Source: Paenibacillus sp. MAEPY2
Lineage (GTDB): Bacteria; Bacillota; Bacilli; Paenibacillales; Paenibacillaceae
Length of the DNA: 64,000 nt
Reading direction: 5' to 3'
NCBI RefSeq assembly: GCF_000499205.1
Contig: NZ_AWUK01000004.1
Span: 372,001-436,000 of the forward strand
The notes beneath the pieces were generated by a model that was given only the letters and a program-made list of their open reading frames with translations, did no database searches and had not been told where the DNA came from. Positions within the stretch are counted from its first letter, which is position 1, and each line of letters starts with the position of its first letter. The position numbers were made by a program, and so were the translations under genes. This document shows, piece by piece, positions 46,556 through 52,870 of the stretch.

Positions 46556-46853
46556 CGATGAAGAGATGAGTAGATAAAAAGTATTCTTTCACAGAGAGCT
46601 CCGGCAGCTGAAAAGGAGCAAAGAATTTTTTGTTGAATAAAGACTCAGAGCAGCACATCGGAACTTTAAGAATTGAGGGATGGTGTGACAGGAGCTCCTG
46701 TTACAGAGCAAGAGTATAAGCGGATGCGCATGAGTGAATGCAGTAATCCTTAACTCGAAGAGGCTGGTATGGCGACATATTGGCGAATCTGGGTGGTACC
46801 ACGAGTGTAACAATCTCGTCCCTGAGACTTTTGTCTTGGGGATGGGATTTTTT
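46556..46853 (+). promoter_or_regulatory. T-box riboswitch upstream of asd
   Basis: This is a tRNA-sensing leader of about 300 bases. The T-box core GGGTGGTACCACG is at 46791-46803, and a terminator (stem TCCCTGAGAC / GTCTTGGGGA, then TTTTTT) follows at 46813-46853. A Stem I-like region begins with GATGAAGAGATGAGTAG and contains the CAGAGAGCTCC apical arm paired to GGAGC. Folding ATTCTTT against AAAGAAT leaves an internal loop whose 3' side holds AAAG at 46639-46642, so a lysine codon (AAA or AAG) is my candidate specifier. That reading is tentative. Uncharged tRNA would favour asd expression. Confidence 0.88.
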
Positions 46854-46942
46854 GGTTTTCCGGGATGTTGGCTACACGCTTTGGAAATGCCTGAATAGTG
46901 TTTAATAAGGAGAAACTCACACCGAAAGGAAATGATGATTTT

Positions 46943-48028
46943 ATGTCAGCAAAATTGAAAGTCGGTATCGTCGGAGGAACGGGGATGGTAGGTCAGCGCT
47001 TTGTAGATCTGCTTAATGGACACCCGTGGTTTGAAGTAACTGCAATCTCAGCTAGTGCCAACTCGGCAGGCAAAACCTATGAAGAATCCGTACAAGGCAG
47101 ATGGAAACTCGCTGTTCCGATTCCGGAAGCAGTGAAAAACATCGTTGTGCAGGATGCTTCCCAAGTGGAAGCTTTTGCGAGTCAGGTTGATTTTATATTC
47201 TGTGCTGTAGATATGAAAAAAAATGAAATTCAAGCGCTAGAAGAGGCTTATGCCAAAACGGGAACTCCGGTTGTTTCCAACAACTCGGCTCACCGCTGGA
47301 CGGCTGATGTGCCAATGGTCATTCCGGAAATTAACCCAGGACATCTGGACGTAATTGAAGCTCAACGTAAACGTCTCGGAACCAAAACCGGATTCATCGC
47401 GGTTAAACCAAACTGCTCGATTCAAAGCTATGTGCCTGCACTTCACGCCTTGCGCGAGTTCAATCCAACTCAAGTGGTGGCTTCCACATACCAAGCGATC
47501 TCTGGTGCAGGTAAAAACTTTACGGACTGGCCGGAAATGCTGGATAACGTAATTCCATACATCGGTGGCGAGGAAGAGAAGAGTGAACAGGAGCCGCTGC
47601 GTATCTGGGGAAGCATTCAAAATAATGAGATTGTAAAAGCGTCCTCACCATTAATTACAACACAATGTATTCGTGTTCCGGTAACTGATGGTCATCTGGC
47701 GACCGTATTTGTATCCTTTGAGAAAAAACCATCCAAAGAAGAAATTCTGGATCGTTGGCTGCAATTCAAAGGTCGTCCGCAAGAGCTGGGTCTGCCAAGC
47801 GCTCCGAAACAGTTCATTACGTATTTTGAAGAAGAGAACAGACCACAAACGAAACTGGACCGTGACATCGAGCGCGGTATGGGCGTATCAACAGGCAGAC
47901 TGCGCGAAGACTCCCTGTATGATTACAAGTTTGTAGGACTGTCTCATAACACGTTGCGCGGAGCAGCAGGCGGTGCAGTTCTGATCGCTGAATTGCTCAA
48001 AGCTGAAGGATATATTCAGCCGAAATAA
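46943..48028 (+). CDS. asd: Aspartate-semialdehyde dehydrogenase (archaeal/fungal-type)
   Basis: The enzyme reduces aspartyl phosphate to aspartate semialdehyde, the branch point to lysine, threonine and methionine. It has 361 residues from the ATG at 46943; earlier in-frame starts lack ribosome sites. NADP-binding Gly-Gly-Thr-Gly-Met-Val-Gly-Gln-Arg is N-terminal; catalytic Cys lies in Lys-Pro-Asn-Cys-Ser-Ile-Gln; Gln/Arg/His residues in Ala-Ile-Ser-Gly-Ala-Gly and Arg-Val-Pro-Val-Thr-Asp-Gly-His follow. Ser-Ala-Gly-Lys-Thr-Tyr and Gly-Arg-Trp-Lys mark the archaeal/fungal branch rather than the usual Gram-positive Asd. It is controlled by the T-box leader. Confidence 0.92.
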   Translation: MSAKLKVGIVGGTGMVGQRFVDLLNGHPWFEVTAISASANSAGKTYEESVQGRWKLAVPIPEAVKNIVVQDASQVEAFASQVDFIFCAVDMKKNEIQALEEAYAKTGTPVVSNNSAHRWTADVPMVIPEINPGHLDVIEAQRKRLGTKTGFIAVKPNCSIQSYVPALHALREFNPTQVVASTYQAISGAGKNFTDWPEMLDNVIPYIGGEEEKSEQEPLRIWGSIQNNEIVKASSPLITTQCIRVPVTDGHLATVFVSFEKKPSKEEILDRWLQFKGRPQELGLPSAPKQFITYFEEENRPQTKLDRDIERGMGVSTGRLREDSLYDYKFVGLSHNTLRGAAGGAVLIAELLKAEGYIQPK

Positions 48029-48377
48029 ACTGGCATTGTGGAAATAGGAATAGAAGTAATAAAATATGACTGACAGGCTACCCCTTTTAGTAGACGAGAG
48101 TAAAGAGACATCTGTGAAGATGAATTTTATTTTTGTTGAACAGAGGGGTGTTTTTATGCCTATATAAGCCGCTTTGCTTCGGAATTTGGATAAAAGCTTT
48201 GAGATTCGAAATAAGTTATAAAAAATATATGTCAAAAAACTAATATGGTAAATATTACATTGTAGATTCATGAGATTTCCGGTATTTTTATTAACGGCAA
48301 ACTTTTCTTCTTAAATTAGAAGTAGATTGTCTTAGCAGGTAGCGATTTAAATTGAGAAGAAAGGAGGAAGAAATACG
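48029..48377. other. Intergenic region downstream of asd
   Basis: This 349-base AT-rich stretch contains a small hairpin (CATCT-GTGA-AGATG, ~48110-48123) followed by AATTTTATTTTT that may end the asd transcript, and a longer ACCCCTT/GAGGGGT pairing that ends in GTTTTT near 48152. The rest probably carries the promoter of the small membrane-protein gene. I see no convincing ORF. Confidence 0.45.
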
Positions 48378-48638
48378 ATGTCAGAAGTTGCTAGTCAAAG
48401 AGTACATAAACCAGGACCACAACCAGTAAGTTTCGGTAGTTGGATGCTCACGTTGTTCCTAATGATGATTCCGCTTGTAAACATTATTATGTTGTTTGTT
48501 TGGGCATTTGGAGATTCAAATCCTTCGAAAGCTAATTATGCCAAAGCATCGTTGCTGTGGGCAGCGATCGGGATTGTTGTGTATATTCTTGTGTTCGTAG
48601 TCATCATTGGAACTGGAATTTCACTCTCGGATTACTAG
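48378..48638 (+). CDS. Small two-helix membrane protein
   Basis: This 86-residue protein has a polar N-terminal tail and two hydrophobic helices (~25-45 and ~58-80) separated by a short loop with Ser-Asn-Pro-Ser-Lys-Ala-Asn-Tyr-Ala-Lys. The pattern of a helix with Met-Ile-Pro-Leu-Val-Asn then Phe-Val-Trp-Ala-Phe-Gly is common in small Firmicutes membrane proteins without assigned function. AAAGGAGG precedes the start. I do not assign a role. Confidence 0.7.
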   Translation: MSEVASQRVHKPGPQPVSFGSWMLTLFLMMIPLVNIIMLFVWAFGDSNPSKANYAKASLLWAAIGIVVYILVFVVIIGTGISLSDY

Positions 48639-48672
48639 GTTTATGAATGTGTAGATTGATTTCAGTTTGAAC

Positions 48673-48706
48673 CAAAAAAGCGCCGACAATAATGTCGGCG
48701 TTTTTT
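48673..48706. terminator. Bidirectional terminator between convergent genes
   Basis: CGCCGACA pairs with TGTCGGCG; the stem is flanked by an A-run on one side and a T-run on the other. It can end both the small membrane-protein and the BASS transporter transcripts. Confidence 0.92.
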
Positions 48707-48722
48707 GATTTGTTTATTTTTA

Positions 48723-49697
48723 CTAGGCTGCAGAGGTCTTATCAGCATTGTGAAGAGTCTGCGAGCGGCGGCCAAGCAGGTATCCTGCAAGCGAGGCCAA
48801 CATCTGCTGAAATACCATGCCAAGTACAACCGGGACGGCAACCGGTGGAGGGAAATAGGACACGGCAAGCACCGCTCCTGCACTAATATTGCGCATGCCT
48901 CCGTTGAACACAAGCGCGACCTGATCAGCTTCATTCCAACCGAGCAATCGGGCAATGAAGTAACTCAGTGCATAGCCAAACGACGCGAGGAAAATGATGA
49001 TGGCTGCGAGACCCGCCAATCGCCAATTAAAGTCAGCTAAATAGGGAGCAACAACAGAGCCATTGATCGCGACAACCGCTGCCATGAACAATTTGGAGAA
49101 CGGATTCAGCCTTGGTCCCCAAACCGGGACAATTCCACCCTTGGTCCACTCATTCAGCAGCATACCTAGCAAGGAGGGGACAACGATCATCCAGAACAGA
49201 CTGCTCATCATCGCTGCCATATCGAGTGTGACACTGGTTCCGATCAGGAGAGACAATATCCCAGGTACAACGAAAGGAGCAAGCATCGTGTCAATCAGGA
49301 TAATCGAAAGTGTCAGAGCGATATTGCCCCGATAGATACTGACCCAGATAAAGCTGCTCACACCAGTCGGAATAACTGCGGCGAGAACAAGGCCCGTTAT
49401 CGTGTAGGCATCCGTTGGGAATACTAGGTGACCCATGCCCAGAGCAATCAAAGGCATAGCCAGATGCAAAATAAACAGGCAAACAAACAGTGGAAAAGGC
49501 TTCTTCAGCACGTTCACAAAATCCCTTATCCCGAGGCTGATGCTTCCGGCAAACGTCATGAAAGCAAAAAGCCATGGTGACAAAAAGGTATAAGAAGAAA
49601 GAAGACTCCCGCAAAGAACGCCAATAATAATGCTGATTGGGGTAATCAGTGGCATGATGCGGTTCAAGCGTACATTTAAGGCCTGAAGCATATTCAT
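48723..49697 (-). CDS. BASS-family transporter (bile acid:sodium symporter type)
   Basis: This 324-residue membrane protein has about ten hydrophobic helices and belongs to the bile acid/sodium symporter superfamily. Ser-Leu-Gly-Ile-Arg-Asp-Phe near helix 3, Val-Ile-Pro-Thr-Gly-Val-Ser-Ser and Phe-Asn-Gly-Gly-Met-Arg-Asn correspond to the family's crossover and sodium-site regions. Bacterial members transport organic acids, pantothenate-like compounds or sulfur compounds; the substrate here is unknown. The gene appears monocistronic. Confidence 0.87.
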   Translation of the reverse strand: MNMLQALNVRLNRIMPLITPISIIIGVLCGSLLSSYTFLSPWLFAFMTFAGSISLGIRDFVNVLKKPFPLFVCLFILHLAMPLIALGMGHLVFPTDAYTITGLVLAAVIPTGVSSFIWVSIYRGNIALTLSIILIDTMLAPFVVPGILSLLIGTSVTLDMAAMMSSLFWMIVVPSLLGMLLNEWTKGGIVPVWGPRLNPFSKLFMAAVVAINGSVVAPYLADFNWRLAGLAAIIIFLASFGYALSYFIARLLGWNEADQVALVFNGGMRNISAGAVLAVSYFPPPVAVPVVLGMVFQQMLASLAGYLLGRRSQTLHNADKTSAA

Positions 49698-49833
49698 GAC
49701 ATCCCTTTACCGTGTGATTCCTTTATTATACATGTTAATAAAGCTGAATGCAGACCCATTTGCAATGAAGTACACCGAACAGTTATGATGGATTTTGGAG
49801 GAGTACTCTAATTTTGAGTAGGTGGGGATGATT

Positions 49834-50304
49834 GTGATTAAATGGAAAAGAAAGCAAGCTTGGATGATGACAGGTCTCATTGCGTCAAGTATTCTAGTGA
49901 TCTCGGCCTGTTCCGTTGTGGAGCAAGCGAACCAGAGTTTGAATTATGTTAGTGGGGCTACTGATTATATAGAGCAAGTATCAAGCGCTGGTACAGAATT
50001 GCAGCAACTCGCTTCAGGAGCAGTGAACAATCCGGAAGTGACCACTCAGGTTCAGGAGAAAATCGATCAGATTCAAGCGGAAGCCAGCGAATTCTCTCAG
50101 CTAACAGCACCAGCCATAGGGGAAAGCATTCATGAGAATCTGGTTAGTTATAATAATCAATTAACCGAAGTTGTGGGTCAATTCGAGAATACAATTGCAC
50201 AGCACGGCTTTACAGCCGAAAACTGGGAGAAGACAGGAATTCCAGAACTGATCTCCAATATCAATGGTTTAAAAGATCCGTTAAGCGGGCTTGGAAATAA
50301 TTGA
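49834..50304 (+). CDS. Lipoprotein, DUF6376-like
   Basis: This is a roughly 156-residue lipoprotein. The signal region ends in the lipobox Ile-Ser-Ala-Cys; the mature part starts Ser-Val-Val-Glu-Gln-Ala-Asn-Gln-Ser-Leu-Asn-Tyr-Val, which resembles DUF6376 lipoproteins from memory, and is mostly helical with Gln/Glu-rich segments. Function is unknown. The GTG at 49834 is chosen because GGTGGGG lies 6 bases before it; ATG at 49828 or GTG at 49822 are possible. A terminator follows about 90 bases after the stop. Confidence 0.72.
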   Translation: MIKWKRKQAWMMTGLIASSILVISACSVVEQANQSLNYVSGATDYIEQVSSAGTELQQLASGAVNNPEVTTQVQEKIDQIQAEASEFSQLTAPAIGESIHENLVSYNNQLTEVVGQFENTIAQHGFTAENWEKTGIPELISNINGLKDPLSGLGNN

Positions 50305-50394
50305 AGAATTGAACCAGCAGTTACAGGTGTAGTTATATTCATTTGTAAGCGATAACTGGATTATCCTAATAAATTGCAACATCTTAATAAATAT

Positions 50395-50442
50395 GGACGT
50401 TATACCGAAGTGTTTTTACCTCTCGGGAATATCGTCCTTTTT
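50395..50442 (+). terminator. Terminator of the lipoprotein gene
   Basis: GGACG pairs with CGTCC and further imperfect pairs extend the stem, followed by TTTTT. The rest of the 350-base gap (50305-50655) holds only the SDR promoter. Confidence 0.6.
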
Positions 50443-50542
50443 CGTGTTGTTTTATATCTAAGTTGAAAATTAGCAAGACTAGGTAATGCATTTACAGAAT
50501 GGATATGAATTTTTTTGCACATATTGATGTGAAGTCCCTTGT

Positions 50543-50571
50543 TTGACAACGGTGTGACATCGGCGTATGAT
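50543..50571 (+). promoter_or_regulatory. Promoter of the SDR gene
   Basis: TTGACA (50543-50548), a 17-base spacer and TATGAT (50566-50571) form a near-consensus promoter about 85 bases before the SDR start. Confidence 0.75.
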
Positions 50572-50655
50572 GAGTTTATATGAATAAAATATAGTTACTT
50601 ACTTTAATTTTGGTGACTGCGCCAAAATATGTTCTTATCAAAGGAGACCTGCGTT

Positions 50656-51411
50656 ATGTCTGAACAAGATGGAAAAGTAATCATTATTACGGGCGGAGCG
50701 AGTGGGATTGGTAAAGAAACAGCTCTTCAACTTTCGGCACAGGGCGCGACGATTGTTGTGGCGGATTATAATGAAGAGGGTGCGAAGAAGCTTGCTGCCG
50801 AGATTGAAGCAGCTGGTGGCACTGCCGGGGCATACAAAGTGGACGTGTCCAAAGGGGACGAGATCAAGGCCCTGATTGACTGGACGGTAGAGAAATACGG
50901 AACGTTGAACGGTATTTTCAACAATGCAGGCATTGGCCTCGTAAAGCCATTTCTGGAGATGGACCCGGAATCCTATCACAGAGTAATTGATGTTGACCAA
51001 CATAGTGTATATTATGGCATGTATTATGGTGCGAAGAAAATGGTTGAACTGAATGTACAAGGGACCATTGTAAATACAGCATCGATCTATGGCAGTATTG
51101 CCGCTGTGGGAAGCTTTAACTACAATGCAGCCAAGGCAGCTGTCGTGATGATGTCCAAATCCGGTGCTCTGGAACTTGCCGAGCATGGCATTCGTGTAGT
51201 CGGTGTAGCACCAGGCTTCATTGAGACACCGATTCTGGGTGATGACAGAGCGATGAAGGATGCACTTGCCACCCAACATATGCGCGGAGAGCTCATTCAG
51301 CCGGAGAAAGTTGCGAGTGTTGTAGCCTTCCTGTTCAGTGACGCTGCAAGTGCAGTGAATGGTACAACGGTTGCGGTAGATGATGGATTCCTCAGCTTCA
51401 AAACAAAATAA
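50656..51411 (+). CDS. SDR-family oxidoreductase
   Basis: This short-chain dehydrogenase/reductase has 251 residues from the ATG at 50656 (AAAGGAG upstream). The cofactor motif is Thr-Gly-Gly-Ala-Ser-Gly-Ile-Gly; Asp at the end of beta-2 (Val-Ala-Asp-Tyr) favours NAD(H). Asn-Asn-Ala-Gly and the catalytic Ser (Thr-Ala-Ser-Ile-Tyr-Gly), Tyr and Lys (Tyr-Asn-Ala-Ala-Lys) are intact, and a Val-Asp-Asp-Gly-Phe C-terminal segment is classic. The substrate is unknown. A strong promoter and terminator delimit it as a single-gene unit. Confidence 0.93.
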   Translation: MSEQDGKVIIITGGASGIGKETALQLSAQGATIVVADYNEEGAKKLAAEIEAAGGTAGAYKVDVSKGDEIKALIDWTVEKYGTLNGIFNNAGIGLVKPFLEMDPESYHRVIDVDQHSVYYGMYYGAKKMVELNVQGTIVNTASIYGSIAAVGSFNYNAAKAAVVMMSKSGALELAEHGIRVVGVAPGFIETPILGDDRAMKDALATQHMRGELIQPEKVASVVAFLFSDAASAVNGTTVAVDDGFLSFKTK

Positions 51412-51452
51412 GATGTGCGGTATAAAGGCAGTCCGTATCCGAAAAATATAAG

Positions 51453-51497
51453 AAAAAACGGTGCAGAAACGAATAAATCGTTCTGCACCGTTTTTTA
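51453..51497 (+). terminator. Terminator of the SDR gene
   Basis: A long perfect stem (AAAACGGTGCAGAA with TTCTGCACCGTTTT, inner ACGA/TCGT) is followed by a T-run. Confidence 0.92.
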
Positions 51498-51594
51498 TAT
51501 CCCATATAAGACGAATGTATATTATGAAAATAATTCTATATAGTCATCCCGGTAGTTCAGAGATCATGATACAATAAGCAGGCATGTGCTTTTA

Positions 51595-51765
51595 TCATTT
51601 TGTGGTGTCATAGACAATACGCACACCGAGAGAGCCATAGCTCTCTTCTTTGTAGTGACATTGGGAGCATGTTTTTGTAGCGCATAACGCATCACTGTGA
51701 ACTTGTAATTTTTCGTTGCATAGCGGGCATTTATTTTCAAAAAGAGTCTTGAACACGTTAAACAT
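51595..51765 (-). CDS. Small cysteine-rich (zinc-ribbon-like) protein
   Basis: A 56-codon frame on the minus strand encodes Met-Phe-Asn-Val-Phe-Lys, then Cys-Pro-Leu-Cys, a single Cys, and Cys-Ser-Gln-Cys-His. The spacing of the two CxxC pairs suggests a zinc ribbon, as in small Firmicutes proteins of unknown role. The ribosome site (GAGTG) is weak. Cysteine pairing argues against chance, but no further support is available. It lies between the SDR terminator and the TauE/SafE gene. Confidence 0.6.
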   Translation of the reverse strand: MFNVFKTLFENKCPLCNEKLQVHSDALCATKTCSQCHYKEESYGSLGVRIVYDTTK

Positions 51766-51879
51766 GCTTAATCACTCATTTCGGATTAATTTACTTGGTT
51801 TTTATTATAGCCGAATATTTTATCCGCGTATACTGTTTTTTTGCATCATTTTTACACCGCAAGAAAGGAAGAAAAACCG

Positions 51880-52677
51880 ATGGATACGCTGCTTTTTATC
51901 ATCATGTTTATACTGGGTCTGGTCGGTTCCTTCTTCTCCGGTTTGTTGGGTATTGGTGGAGCCATAATTAATTTCCCGTTGTTATTGTACGTACCTTCTC
52001 TTATGGGGCTGGAGCCGTTCTCGGCACACGAGGTATCGTCAATCAGCATGTTTCAGGTGTTTTTTGCCTCACTTGCTGGTGTGATCGCCTACATCAGGAG
52101 AACAGGGAGTGGAAAAAAGAGCGACGCTCTCATTCATAAAGGTCTGGTGGCTTATATGGGCTCCAGTATTCTTGTCGGGAGTCTGATCGGCGGATTCATA
52201 TCCGGTCATCTGAATGGAGAAGTTATTAATCTGATCTACGGCATTCTGGCCATTATTGCCATTGTGCTCATGCTGATTCCTGGTAAGGGAACAGAGGACT
52301 CGGGTGGATCATTAGTGTTTAACACGTATGTTGCGGCAGGATCGGCTCTTGCTGTTGGGATCGTCTCGGGAATTGTCGGTGCAGGCGGAGCTTTTATATT
52401 AATTCCCATCATGCTTACTGTACTTAAGATCCCTACCCGGACGACCATAGCTTCTTCGTTGGCCATCGTGTTCATCTCTGCGATCGGTGGAGTGCTGGGA
52501 AAGGTTCTGGGTGGAGACATCCCGCTGGAGCCCATCATTTATACGGTAATCGGGAGTCTGCTTGGCGCTTCACTCGGTTCCAAAGTCAGTTCGATGATTA
52601 ATGTGAGACTGCTTCGGTATGGACTGATGATTCTTATCGCCATTACAGCAGTGAAGGTGTGGTCTTCCATTTTGTAA
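51880..52677 (+). CDS. TauE/SafE-family anion permease
   Basis: This is a 265-residue membrane protein from the ATG at 51880 (AAAGGAAG upstream). It has two repeats of four helices, each starting with the family motif Ser-Gly-x-x-Gly-x-Gly-Gly (Ser-Gly-Leu-Leu-Gly-Ile-Gly-Gly near residue 20, Ser-Gly-Ile-Val-Gly-Ala-Gly-Gly near 165). Members export sulfite, sulfoacetate or related organic anions; the substrate here is unknown. No sulfur gene is adjacent. Confidence 0.9.
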   Translation: MDTLLFIIMFILGLVGSFFSGLLGIGGAIINFPLLLYVPSLMGLEPFSAHEVSSISMFQVFFASLAGVIAYIRRTGSGKKSDALIHKGLVAYMGSSILVGSLIGGFISGHLNGEVINLIYGILAIIAIVLMLIPGKGTEDSGGSLVFNTYVAAGSALAVGIVSGIVGAGGAFILIPIMLTVLKIPTRTTIASSLAIVFISAIGGVLGKVLGGDIPLEPIIYTVIGSLLGASLGSKVSSMINVRLLRYGLMILIAITAVKVWSSIL

Positions 52678-52750
52678 AACGACATAGGATTAAAGCGTCC
52701 ATGACGATTTCGTAACCAAACGGATGGAATGCCGTATAAAGGTTATGAAC

Positions 52751-52870
52751 ATGAGCTGGCGAATTTGTTGCAGCATGAATTCACATCAGTTTTCGTCCAT
52801 GGAGCACCCTCAAACTCCTTTCATGGATACATGTTTAACATTATTAGAAGTTGAGGTATCCATCCTATGA
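52751..52870 (+). CDS. Possible 39-residue peptide translationally coupled to the isoprenoid-synthase gene
   Basis: A short frame with ATG at 52751 (AAAGG 9 bases upstream; an earlier ATG at 52745 is in frame) ends in TGA at 52868-52870, overlapping the ATG of the following gene as ATGA. It encodes Met-Ser-Trp-Arg-Ile-Cys-Cys-Ser-Met, then a mid region rich in His/Ser/Gln and a hydrophobic C-terminus. I do not recognise it. The exact overlap suggests either a translational-coupling leader or a real peptide substrate or partner of the downstream enzyme. Chance cannot be excluded. Confidence 0.35.
   Translation: MSWRICCSMNSHQFSSMEHPQTPFMDTCLTLLEVEVSIL

Noticed and set aside
48060..48160. Possible riboswitch or attenuator after asd
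   Set aside because: The ACCCCTT/GAGGGGT pairing and T-run look like a terminator, with no conserved motif; the next gene is more than 200 bases away.
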